Below the pieces are notes generated by a model. It did no database searches and was not told where the DNA came from. It was given only the letters and a program-made list of their open reading frames with translations. Positions 15,882 through 23,731 of a stretch of DNA of 64,000 nt are shown here, one piece after another. How positions within the stretch are numbered: the first letter of the stretch is position 1; each line of letters opens with the position of its first letter. This DNA is from Paractinoplanes brasiliensis (GTDB taxonomy: Bacteria; Actinomycetota; Actinomycetes; Mycobacteriales; Micromonosporaceae). Location: contig NZ_SNWR01000001.1 in assembly GCF_004362215.1 (NCBI RefSeq), positions 3,040,001-3,104,000 on the forward strand. The letters run 5' to 3'. The position numbers and the translations under genes were made by a program.

Positions 15882-16643
15882 TCAGACCCGGATGACCTGG
15901 GGGCCCAGCCGGGAATAGCGGTTCGCCTCGGAAACCGGTAAAGCGGTGTCCGTGACCAGTGACTCGAAATCAGATATCTCGGCGAATCGGCAGAATGTGC
16001 GTACGCCGAATTTGGTGTGAATGCCGACGAAGACGCGGCGGCGGGCGGCGGCCACCGCACGCGCCTTCACGTCCGCGACGGCCGGGTCGGGGGTGGTGAG
16101 GCCCACCTCTCGCGAGATCCCGTTGGCCCCGATGAAGGCCAGGTCGATCACGAAGCTGGAGAGCATCTTGCCCGCCCACTGGTCGACGGTGGCCAGGGTG
16201 CGCCCTCGCACCCTGCCCCCGAGCAGCAGCACCGTGGCCGGCGTGGAAGCGGCCAGCCAGGCCGCGGTGTTGAGCGAGGCGGTGACGACGGTGAGCGGAC
16301 GGTCGGTCGGCAGGGCCTCGGCGATCAGCTGCGGCGTGAAGCCCTCGTCGATGAAAATCGTCTCCGCGTCCCCGATCAGGCCGGCTGCGGCCGCCGCGAT
16401 CCGGCGTTTCTCGGGAACTCCGCGAACGGTCCGCATCGCGAGGTCGGTCTCGAATTTCGCGGTCTCCACCGGGTACGCCCCGCCGTGCGTACGCCGGATG
16501 AGACCGTGCTTTTCCAGAAGGCGCAGGTCACGGCGGATTGTTTCCGCCGAGACGTCGAGCTCGGCGGCCAGTTTCGCGACCTCGACCTCGCCGTGCCGGC
16601 GGGCCAGCGCGACGATCTGATGCTGCCGCTCGTCCGCATTCAA
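15882..16643 (-). CDS. DeoR family transcriptional regulator
   Basis: A 253-residue sugar-operon regulator. The DeoR helix-turn-helix is at residues ~5-57 (VAKLAAELDVSAETIRRDLR then LIRRTHGGAYPVE), and the C-terminal ~170 residues form the sugar-phosphate-sensing domain (IFIDEGFTPQLIAEAL; AFIGANGIS; VTDTALP). It heads the polyol transport/dehydrogenase operon and probably represses it until a phosphorylated sugar binds. The GTTTAC repeats upstream are possible operators. Confidence 0.9.
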   Translation of the reverse strand: MNADERQHQIVALARRHGEVEVAKLAAELDVSAETIRRDLRLLEKHGLIRRTHGGAYPVETAKFETDLAMRTVRGVPEKRRIAAAAAGLIGDAETIFIDEGFTPQLIAEALPTDRPLTVVTASLNTAAWLAASTPATVLLLGGRVRGRTLATVDQWAGKMLSSFVIDLAFIGANGISREVGLTTPDPAVADVKARAVAAARRRVFVGIHTKFGVRTFCRFAEISDFESLVTDTALPVSEANRYSRLGPQVIRV

Positions 16644-16728
16644 TTGCCGTCACCTCCGCCCTCGTTGAACCGACCTATTTGTAACACCGGAGAAACCTGT
16701 GGCCTCCATCACAAGCTCCGCTACTTCG

Positions 16729-16820
16729 TTGTTTACTTGCCCGTTTACCCGGGCGGCAAGGTCGAGCAAGATCACCACAAAATACGGCCAAGCGCCCATA
16801 TCGTCTGACCGTTTACCCGG
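16729..16820. promoter_or_regulatory. Three GTTTAC direct repeats upstream of deoR-type gene
   Basis: GTTTAC occurs at 16731, 16743 and 16811, the last two in the longer match CCGTTTACCCGG. They lie in the 265-bp gap (16644-16908) between the divergent DeoR and GGDEF-EAL genes. DeoR-type repressors often bind direct repeats of this size. The rest of the gap shows no other clear signal. Repeats are seen; function is inferred. Confidence 0.4.
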
Positions 16821-16908
16821 AAAGCGTGACCACATCGTGCCCGGTCATGTGAGCTCGGGCGTACGTCGTTTCCCTCATGTGCGCCACCGCCGGGCCGACA
16901 TACATCCC

Positions 16909-19146
16909 GTGCGAGCGACGGATCAACTGACAGAGTTCCTGTCCGCGGTGGCCGACCGGCCCGCGGGTCCGGCTGCGCACCACGCCGCCGTCGAGTGCGC
17001 CGCCCGCGCGCTCGAGGCCGACGTGTCCGTGCTGATGATCGACGGCGCCGTGGTTGCCTCGACCGGGCTGCCCGCCGAGGAGGTGCCGGCGTACACGCTG
17101 GCCGAGATCGCCATCGGCCGCCGGGCCACGCTCGAACTGGGCGACGGCGATTACGCGGTCACGTTCGCCACCATCGCCGGCACCAGCCCCGGCGTCCTCG
17201 TCCTCGGACGGCTCAGCGGCCCATTCACCGCCGAGGAGGTCTGCCTGCTCCGGGGCATGACCCGCGTCCTCGAACTCAGCCTCCAGTCGCTGCACGTCAT
17301 CGAGTCCGAGCGCCGCTACGCCGAGGAGAACGGCCGGCTGCTCGGCTACATCGACCACGGCCGCCGCGTCTTCGAGGAACTGGGCGCCGTCCAGCGCGCG
17401 ATCGGCCGCCGGATGCCCGTGCCCGAGGTCTTCGACCTGGTCGTCACCGCCGTCCGGGACCTGCTCGGCGTCGATATGGTCGCGATCAGCCTGGTCGACC
17501 GCGACGACCGGTCACGGCTCGGCATCGCCGCTTCGACCGGCTTCCCGCCCGAGGCCATCGCCACGCTCCAGCACATACCCCTGCCCGCCGCGGGCATCTC
17601 CGGCCTGGCCATCCTCGGCGACGAGCTGGTCGCGGTCGAGGACTACGCCGCCTCACCGATCGCCCTCCCGCCCCGCACCGCGACCAGGCCAAAATCGGTC
17701 ATGGCTACCCCGGTGCGCGAGAACGGGCAGGTCGCGGGCAGCCTGGTCGTCTGCTCGGTCGGGGCCATCCGGGACTGGGACAAGCCGGCCCGCGAGATCC
17801 TGCAGGCCTTCGCCGACCACCTCAGCCTCGCGCTGACCGACGCCCGCACCCAGGAGGCGATGGGCCAGGCATTCCTCGACACCCTCACCGGCCTGGCCAC
17901 CCGCGCGCTGTTCCAGACCCGCATGGAGGAGGCGCTCAGCCCGTCCGGGCCGGGCGGGGCGGTGCTCTTCGTCGACCTCGACCGCTTCAAGTTCGTCAAC
18001 GACTCACTCGGCCACGCGGCCGGCGACGCCCTGCTCACCGGGGTGGCCACCCGCATCCAGAGCTGCCTGCGCGAAGGTGACACAGCCGCACGGCTCGGCG
18101 GCGACGAGTTCGCCGTCCTGCTGCCCGGCGTGCACAGCGCCGACGAGGTGACACCGATCGCCGAACGAATCCTGGCCGCCCTGCGCGAGCCGTTCGACCT
18201 GCTCGGGGCCGAGACCTACATCAGCTCCAGCATCGGGGTCGCGTTCAGCGCCCCCGGTGAGCACGCCGGCGCCGTGCTCATGGTCCACGCCGACCTCGCG
18301 ATGTATCAGGCGAAAAAGCTGGGCAAGGACCGGTACGAGGTGTTCGAGCCCGCCATGCAGCAGGCGTTCCAGGCTCACATCGCCCTGGAGGCCGACCTGC
18401 GCCGCGCCGTCGTGCGCCACGAGTTCGAGCTGCGCTACCAGCCCATCGTGCACCTGCGAACCAACGAGATCACCGGCGTCGAGGCGCTGATCCGCTGGAT
18501 GCACCCCGAACGCGGAATCGTGCCGCCGATGGACTTCATCCCGCTCGCCGAGGAAACCGGCATGATCGTGCCGATCGGCGAATGGGTGCTGCGCGAGGCC
18601 ACCGCCCGGGTCGCCGAATGGAACGCCCGCCGCGTCGGCACGCCCCTGTCGGTGAGCGTCAACCTGTCGGCCGTCCAGCTCGAACAGGCGGCTCTGATCC
18701 AGGTCGTCGAGTCGGCCCTGAGCGACGCCGGCCTGGCGCCCGCGCAACTGGTGCTCGAACTCACCGAGTCACTGCTGGTCGACCACCGGCCGTCCACGCT
18801 GCGGCGCCTCGAAGGACTCAAGGCCCTGGGCGTACGCCTGGCGATCGACGACTTCGGCACCGGGTACTCGTCACTGGCGTACCTGCGGCGTTTCCCGGTC
18901 GACATCATCAAGATCGACAAGTCCTTCGTGGACGACGTCGTCGACGAGCCGACCGCGGCGGCCCTGACCAACGGCATCATCCAGCTGGGCCGCGCGCTGC
19001 AGCTCTCGACAGTCGCCGAGGGCATCGAACATGCCGGCCAGCTGACGTCCCTGGCGGGCGGCGACTGCGACATGGGTCAGGGCTACTACTTCGCCGAGCC
19101 CCTGACCGGAACCGCCCTCGGCGAGTTCCTCTTTCCGCCGGCCTGA
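16909..19146 (+). CDS. GAF-GGDEF-EAL bifunctional c-di-GMP protein
   Basis: A ~745-residue soluble sensor and c-di-GMP enzyme. An N-terminal sensory region (1-150) is followed by a GAF domain (~160-310), a GGDEF domain with RLGGDEF at ~395-401 and an EAL domain from EALIRW at 525. The allosteric I-site RxxD is present as REGD five residues before GGDEF. EAL catalytic elements are intact: EAL, NLSAVQLEQ, DDFGTGYSSL and IIKIDKSF. So both synthesis and breakdown of c-di-GMP are possible. The start is uncertain: GTG 16909 and GTG 16879 are both possible and neither has a good ribosome site; longer frames look non-coding. Confidence 0.88.
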   Translation: MRATDQLTEFLSAVADRPAGPAAHHAAVECAARALEADVSVLMIDGAVVASTGLPAEEVPAYTLAEIAIGRRATLELGDGDYAVTFATIAGTSPGVLVLGRLSGPFTAEEVCLLRGMTRVLELSLQSLHVIESERRYAEENGRLLGYIDHGRRVFEELGAVQRAIGRRMPVPEVFDLVVTAVRDLLGVDMVAISLVDRDDRSRLGIAASTGFPPEAIATLQHIPLPAAGISGLAILGDELVAVEDYAASPIALPPRTATRPKSVMATPVRENGQVAGSLVVCSVGAIRDWDKPAREILQAFADHLSLALTDARTQEAMGQAFLDTLTGLATRALFQTRMEEALSPSGPGGAVLFVDLDRFKFVNDSLGHAAGDALLTGVATRIQSCLREGDTAARLGGDEFAVLLPGVHSADEVTPIAERILAALREPFDLLGAETYISSSIGVAFSAPGEHAGAVLMVHADLAMYQAKKLGKDRYEVFEPAMQQAFQAHIALEADLRRAVVRHEFELRYQPIVHLRTNEITGVEALIRWMHPERGIVPPMDFIPLAEETGMIVPIGEWVLREATARVAEWNARRVGTPLSVSVNLSAVQLEQAALIQVVESALSDAGLAPAQLVLELTESLLVDHRPSTLRRLEGLKALGVRLAIDDFGTGYSSLAYLRRFPVDIIKIDKSFVDDVVDEPTAAALTNGIIQLGRALQLSTVAEGIEHAGQLTSLAGGDCDMGQGYYFAEPLTGTALGEFLFPPA

Positions 19147-19149
19147 CTG

Positions 19150-19440
19150 CTTCCGCCGGCCTGCCCCGCTCTCCCCCTGCCCGCTTTGCTCAGCCCGCTC
19201 CCCCTGCCCGCTTTGCTCGGCCCGCTCTCCCCCTGCCCGCTTTGCTCAGCCCGCTCCCCCGCTCTCCCGCTTTCCTCAGCCCGCTCTCCCCCTGCCCGCT
19301 TTGCTCGGCCCGCTCTCCCGCTCTCCCGCTTTCCTCAGCTCGCTTTCCCCGGCCCGCTCCCCCGCTTCCCGAGCCTCGCTCTGCCGCTGCCCTGCTTCCC
19401 GTTGGCCCCGCTTCCCTGCCTCTGTCTCGCAGCCCCTGTT
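19150..19440 (+). repeat. Pyrimidine-rich tandem repeats (~27-bp unit)
   Basis: This is most of the 474-bp gap 19147-19620. The + strand is almost free of A and consists of imperfect copies of CCCCCTGCCCGCTTTGCTC plus a short CAGCCCGCT spacer, about 26-32 bp per unit, degenerating after ~19330 into CCGCTCTCCCGCTTTCCTCAG variants. It has no credible reading frame. The strand bias would make a purine-rich reverse transcript and could allow triplex or slipped structures. Confidence 0.8.
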
Positions 19441-19560
19441 CCGCTGAGCCCGAAAACAGATCTTGTCGGGTTCGAGTTCCGCCACCACCTCCCCCACCCG
19501 CCCTGGGTGAAAGGAATAGGCCGGCGCGAGCCTATGCCGGCGCTGGTGTAGGGCCTCGGG

Positions 19561-19586
19561 TTATCCACAATTCGGGGTTGTCCACA
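19561..19586 (+). other. Two DnaA-box-like sequences
   Basis: TTATCCACA (19561-19569) equals the consensus DnaA box, and TTGTCCACA (19578-19586) equals the variant common in actinobacteria. They face the same way with 17 bp between first bases, 35 bp upstream of the APH-like gene. Two boxes are far fewer than at an oriC, so a DnaA-titration or regulatory site is more likely than an origin. Confidence 0.55.
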
Positions 19587-19620
19587 GGGCTCCCCACGGG
19601 CGGGGCGTCGCTGGGCCAGA

Positions 19621-20808
19621 ATGCTCGGCATGCGTGAGCGACCGGACGGACTGAGCGACAACCAGCTCGTGCGCGGGCTCGCCGACGGCTGGGGTCTGCG
19701 TGCCCGTGAGCTCGCCTTCCTGCCGGTGGGCGCCGGTGGCTACCACTGGGCGGTCGACGATGCCGACGGGGAGCGCTGGTTCGCCACGGTCGACGTCACG
19801 ACCGATCCGGATCGGCTCTCGCAGGCCCTCAGCACCGCCATGGCGCTGGATCTTCCGTTCGTGCTCGCGCCGGCGCCGGCCCGCGACGGGGCTGCGATCC
19901 GGCGTCTCACCTCACGTCACACGCTGGCGGTCTATCCCCTGGTCGACGGGGTCGCTGGTGATTTCGGGCCACATCCTCCGGCTGAGCGCGAGCGGGTGCT
20001 CGATCTGCTGATCGCGCTGCACCAGGCCGCGCCGGCTGTCGCGCCGCCGCGCACCGATCTGCGGCTGCCCGGGCGGCCGGCGCTGGAGGAGGCGTTGGGC
20101 GATCTGGTCGGCCCCTGGCGTGGTGGGCCCTACTCGGAACGGGCGCGCCGGGAACTGGCCTCTCAGGCGGGGCGGGTCCGCGGATGGCTCGCCGAATTCG
20201 ACCGGCTGGCCGGTTTTGCGGGCGACCCGGCAGGGTGGGTGGTAACACACGGCGAGCCGCACCCGGGCAACGTGCTGCGGGCACCGAGCCGCCCACCCTC
20301 CGTGGACCAGCCCCGCACGAGCAGCCAGCCGGATCGAGCCGGCGAACACGACCCGATGGGCAGCTTGCGGGCTATCGGCGAACCGGATTCGACCGGTGAA
20401 GCCTGTGCAACCGACAGACAGGCCGCGGTCAGCGAAGGCACCCCGAATGCGTACGGTGTATCAGGCGCGCCTCGGAGGCTTGAGGCGTCCGGCGGGACGA
20501 GGGCTTGGGATGAGCCCGATCGGCTCTGGCTGATCGACTGGGACACCGTGATGGTGGCGCCGGCCGAGCGGGATCTTTGGATGTTGACCGGCAGCATGAT
20601 CGGGGCGACGGGGGACGACCCTGCGCTGCTCAAGCGTTACGAGCAGCAGACCGGCCGGGCCGTCTTCCCCGAGCTGATCGCGTTCTATCGGCTGTGGTGG
20701 GTGCTGGCCGACGTCGCGATCTACGTCGACGAGTTGCGGGGGCCGCACGGCGAGAACGCCGATCTGGCCGCCTCCCTCGCCTACTTGACCGGCAACCTCC
20801 GAGAATGA
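19621..20808 (+). CDS. Aminoglycoside phosphotransferase (APH)-fold protein with large insertion
   Basis: A 395-residue APH/choline-kinase-fold protein. The N-lobe includes FLPVGAGGYHWAVDDADG (residues ~32-50) and the catalytic loop is VTHGEPHPGNVL near residue 208; the metal aspartate is in LIDWDT near 305. Between these two motifs, normally ~10-25 residues apart, sits an ~80-residue low-complexity insert rich in S, P, G, E and R (from APSRPPSVDQPR to GGTRAWDEPD). The catalytic loop has HGEPHPGN with E where D is usual (HxDxxxxN), which is frequent in the spectinomycin/choline-kinase-like branch. Substrate unknown; antibiotic resistance should not be assumed. The 3' end overlaps the convergent GGDEF-EAL gene by 28 bp. 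ATG 19630 is an alternative start. Confidence 0.75.
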   Translation: MLGMRERPDGLSDNQLVRGLADGWGLRARELAFLPVGAGGYHWAVDDADGERWFATVDVTTDPDRLSQALSTAMALDLPFVLAPAPARDGAAIRRLTSRHTLAVYPLVDGVAGDFGPHPPAERERVLDLLIALHQAAPAVAPPRTDLRLPGRPALEEALGDLVGPWRGGPYSERARRELASQAGRVRGWLAEFDRLAGFAGDPAGWVVTHGEPHPGNVLRAPSRPPSVDQPRTSSQPDRAGEHDPMGSLRAIGEPDSTGEACATDRQAAVSEGTPNAYGVSGAPRRLEASGGTRAWDEPDRLWLIDWDTVMVAPAERDLWMLTGSMIGATGDDPALLKRYEQQTGRAVFPELIAFYRLWWVLADVAIYVDELRGPHGENADLAASLAYLTGNLRE

Positions 20809-23087
20809 TGTGGGCTCCCACCGTGAGCCGGCATCGGGGCGGGCGGCAGCAAGGCCTCGAAGTCGGCCGCCGGCAGCGGGCGGGCGAACAGATATCCCTG
20901 CGCGGCCCGGTAACCGAGCTCCCGCAGGCGGTCGGCCTGTTCCTCGGTTTCGACGCCCTCGGCGACGGCGTGCAGGCTCAACGCCTGGGCCAGGTGCGCG
21001 ACGCCCGCGGCCACCGTGATCCGGTCGTCCGGCGCGGCCTGGGTGAACGAGCGGTCGAGCTTGACCTCGTCGACCGGCACGTCGTGCAGCAGGCTGAGCG
21101 TCGAGTTGCCGGTGCCGAAGTCGTCGAGCGCGAGCTTCACCCCGAGCCCGCGAAGCGAGCGCAGCGCGGCGTCGGACTCGCCGGGTTCGACCGGCATCGA
21201 CTCGGTGACCTCGAGGGTGACCCGTCCGGGAGCGATGCCGTACTCCGCGAGCAGGTCCGCCACGTACGGGGCGAAGTCGGGTTCACGCAGGTCGCGGGCC
21301 GAAATGTTGATGCTGATGACAGTGTCGGCGGGCCACTGAGCCATCCGGCGCAGGGCGGCGCGCAGCACCCAGCGGCCCAGCGGGACGATCAGGCCGGTGC
21401 GCTCGGCGACCGGGATGAAGGCGTCGGGCGCCAGCGTGCCGTGTTCCGGGTGGGCCCAGCGCACCAGCGCCTCGGCGCCCAGCACACGGCGGTCCTTGTC
21501 GAGGGTGACGATCGGCTGGAAGAGCAGGAACAGCTGGTCGTCGCGGATCGCGGCGGGCAGGTCGGCGCCCAGCTCGGAGTGGCCGGCCGAGGTTGCGCCC
21601 ATTTCGTGCTCGTAGTGCAGCGACGCGGTGCCGGGGATGACCTTGGCCGCGTACATGGCGATGTCGGCCTGCCGCAGCAGCACGCTCGGGTCGTCGCCCG
21701 CGCGGCCGTCGGCGATGCCGATGCTGGCGCGGATCGGCAACTCGTGCCCGTCGGCCAGGACGGGCGCTTTCAGGGCCTCGATCATGCGCTGGGCGGCCAG
21801 GTCGGCGGCGGCCGGGTCGGCGCCGTCGAGCACCACGACGAACTCGTCGCCGCCGAGCCGGGCGACCGTGTCCTCGGCCCGTACGCAGCCGTTCAGCCGC
21901 TGCGCGACCGCGATCAGCAGCTGGTCGCCCACCTCGTGGCCGAGCGTGTCGTTGACCTCCTTGAAGTCGTCGAGGTCGATCAGCGCGACGGCGACGGGAC
22001 GGCCGTCGGTGGCCTCGACGGCCCGGCGCAGCCGCTCGTGGAACAGCACCCGGTTGGGCAGCTCGGTGAGCGCGTCGTGGGTCGCCCCGTGGTCGAGGCG
22101 TTGCAGCAGGCGACTGTTGTCCTGGAACGCGGTGATCTGCCGGAGCACGACGACCCCGGTCAGCAGCACGGCCGCGACCACCACGATCCGGCGGTCGGTG
22201 CTGTCGTTCTGCCAGGTCACCATGAGCAGCAGCCCGTCGACGGCGGCGATGGCCGTGTACGGCAGGAAGCTGAACGGACGCCGGCGGACAGGCTTGGCGC
22301 CGCGTTGCGGGCCGGTCCTGGCCGCGCGCTGACGACGAGCGGCGATCACGCCGCAGTAGAAAAGCGCCGGCAGGTCGATCATGTCGGGGAACAGGTTGGG
22401 GTCGAGCGCGGTGATGAGCGGGCGCAGGATCGGCGGCCCGACCGCGCCGATGGCCACCGCTACCCCGATCATGCGCAGGGCGCCCGTGTCGATCTGGTTC
22501 TGGCTGGTCAGCAGGAACTTCGCGACGGCGAACACGGCGAGCAGCGCGAGCAGGCTCAGTGCCAGCGAGGGGAACAGCATGCGTGGGTCGTCGTCGTCGA
22601 GCGCGTATCGGGCCGAGAAGTGCCACAGGAACACGGCACAGGCCAGCATGACGGTGCTGGCGTCGAGCACCACCCGGAACAGGTCGCCCCGGGTCTGCTG
22701 GCCGAAAGGCAGGCGCAGCAGCGCGTACATGACGAGCAGCACGGCGACGCCCTGGAAGATGATCTGCCCGGGCCCGACACCCGCGTTGGCCGGGTCCTCC
22801 GCGGCGAGCGTGTGCATCGCCTGCGCAGTGTTGCCCAGGCCGACGGGGAGGCAGACCAGCGCGATCCGGTTCCAGAACTGCCGGACCGGCGGCGCCAGGT
22901 GTTCGGCGCGCGCGGTCCGCCGGCTTTCGATGCCGAGCACGGCCGCGCCGAGGATTCCGGGCAGCCAGAGAAATATCCAGGGGATCACCGGCGAGATCGC
23001 GTTGATCGTTACTGCGATCAGCGTGAACAGCAGTAATGCCCCGGACGCGAGGAGTGGTCGGTCGGGCCGGCTCCTGAACACGTCCAT
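20781..23087 (-). CDS. Membrane GGDEF-EAL c-di-GMP protein
   Basis: A 768-residue protein. The first ~320 residues hold about eight to ten hydrophobic helices, then a GGDEF domain (ARLGGDEF, motif at 412-416) and an EAL domain (EALVRW from 539). The I-site is intact (RAED, five residues before GGDEF). EAL residues are retained in DDFGTGNSTLSLL and VDEVKLDRSF. It could both make and degrade c-di-GMP at the membrane. The ATG at 23087 is chosen for its AAGGGG site 8 nt upstream; the longer frame upstream runs through repeated DNA. Confidence 0.9.
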   Translation of the reverse strand: MDVFRSRPDRPLLASGALLLFTLIAVTINAISPVIPWIFLWLPGILGAAVLGIESRRTARAEHLAPPVRQFWNRIALVCLPVGLGNTAQAMHTLAAEDPANAGVGPGQIIFQGVAVLLVMYALLRLPFGQQTRGDLFRVVLDASTVMLACAVFLWHFSARYALDDDDPRMLFPSLALSLLALLAVFAVAKFLLTSQNQIDTGALRMIGVAVAIGAVGPPILRPLITALDPNLFPDMIDLPALFYCGVIAARRQRAARTGPQRGAKPVRRRPFSFLPYTAIAAVDGLLLMVTWQNDSTDRRIVVVAAVLLTGVVVLRQITAFQDNSRLLQRLDHGATHDALTELPNRVLFHERLRRAVEATDGRPVAVALIDLDDFKEVNDTLGHEVGDQLLIAVAQRLNGCVRAEDTVARLGGDEFVVVLDGADPAAADLAAQRMIEALKAPVLADGHELPIRASIGIADGRAGDDPSVLLRQADIAMYAAKVIPGTASLHYEHEMGATSAGHSELGADLPAAIRDDQLFLLFQPIVTLDKDRRVLGAEALVRWAHPEHGTLAPDAFIPVAERTGLIVPLGRWVLRAALRRMAQWPADTVISINISARDLREPDFAPYVADLLAEYGIAPGRVTLEVTESMPVEPGESDAALRSLRGLGVKLALDDFGTGNSTLSLLHDVPVDEVKLDRSFTQAAPDDRITVAAGVAHLAQALSLHAVAEGVETEEQADRLRELGYRAAQGYLFARPLPAADFEALLPPAPMPAHGGSPHHSRRLPVK

Positions 23088-23142
23088 CCGTCCGCCCCTT
23101 CGAAAGAAAAACGCTTCCCGTTTGATCGGCGGACGCGGGGCG

Positions 23143-23244
23143 GGGGTGAGGAATCGAGCTGTGAGCTGGATCCCCGGCAAGAGCGGGGGGCTCCGGCAAG
23201 AGCGGGGCGGGGTGAGGAATCGCGCTGTGAGCGAGGTCCCCGGC
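23143..23244. repeat. Direct repeat of ~35 bp between divergent genes
   Basis: GGGTGAGGAATCGAGCTGTG...TCCCCGG at about 23145 recurs as GGGTGAGGAATCGCGCTGTG...TCCCCGG at about 23210, with starts ~65 bp apart. A shorter GGCAAGAGCGGGG repeat lies between them. The copies sit between the GGDEF-EAL gene and the acetyltransferase gene and could be regulatory or a duplicated small segment. Confidence 0.6.
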
Positions 23245-23278
23245 GGGACTGCTCGCCGGGCGGCCATACTTTGTCACT

Positions 23279-23731
23279 GTGCTGCGACCTGCGACCTACG
23301 CCGAACGGGACATGATCCTGCCCTGGCGCAACCACGAGTCGGTGCGTGCCGTGAGCCTGACCACGCACGAGATCAAACCCGAGGAGCACGCGAAGTGGTG
23401 GGAAAAGCGCTGGCGTGATGTGCTGATCTACGAAGACGATCGGGGCGCGCCCGCCGGTGTCGTGATCTTCGACGGGAACACGTGGTCTTTCTACCTCGAC
23501 GTCGCCGGCCTGGGTGACAGGCTGCTGGCGGCGTGGATGCGGCTGGAGAAGGAAGCCGTTGAGTACGCGTTCGGCACACTGGGCCTGGAAACCTTGGGCG
23601 GGGAGACGCTCGCCGACAACAAGCAGGTGCTCGCGCTTCACCGCCGGTTCGGCTTCAAGGAGACTCGGCGCTATGAACGACTCGTCGACGGCGAGATGAA
23701 AACCGTCGTCTGGACGGAGAGAGGGAAGTAA
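23279..23731 (+). CDS. pseH: GNAT N-acetyltransferase, PseH-like
   Basis: A 150-residue GNAT protein. It begins LRPATYAERDMILPWRNHES, as PseH and related nucleotide-sugar acetyltransferases do (W-R-N/H with substrate near the N-terminus), and closes with the acetyl-CoA region NKQVLALHRRFGFKET. In the pseudaminic pathway PseH acetylates N-4 of UDP-4-amino-4,6-dideoxy-beta-L-AltNAc. Assignment rests on fold plus the directly following synthase gene, with which it overlaps by 1 nt (TAATG). Another acyl group could be used given the acyl-activating genes nearby. Confidence 0.8.
   Translation: MLRPATYAERDMILPWRNHESVRAVSLTTHEIKPEEHAKWWEKRWRDVLIYEDDRGAPAGVVIFDGNTWSFYLDVAGLGDRLLAAWMRLEKEAVEYAFGTLGLETLGGETLADNKQVLALHRRFGFKETRRYERLVDGEMKTVVWTERGK

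Noticed and set aside
19561..19586. Chromosomal replication origin
   Set aside because: Only two DnaA boxes, no AT-rich unwinding region, and no dnaA, dnaN or gyr genes nearby.
19621..20808. Aminoglycoside resistance gene
   Set aside because: The APH fold is shared by many kinases; no resistance-specific motif is seen and the insert makes activity uncertain.
20577..23036. Very long open frame on the + strand (about 819 codons)
   Set aside because: It lies antisense to the well-supported GGDEF-EAL gene, is rich in R, G, Q, H and D as typical for a GC-driven shadow frame, and has no recognisable domain.
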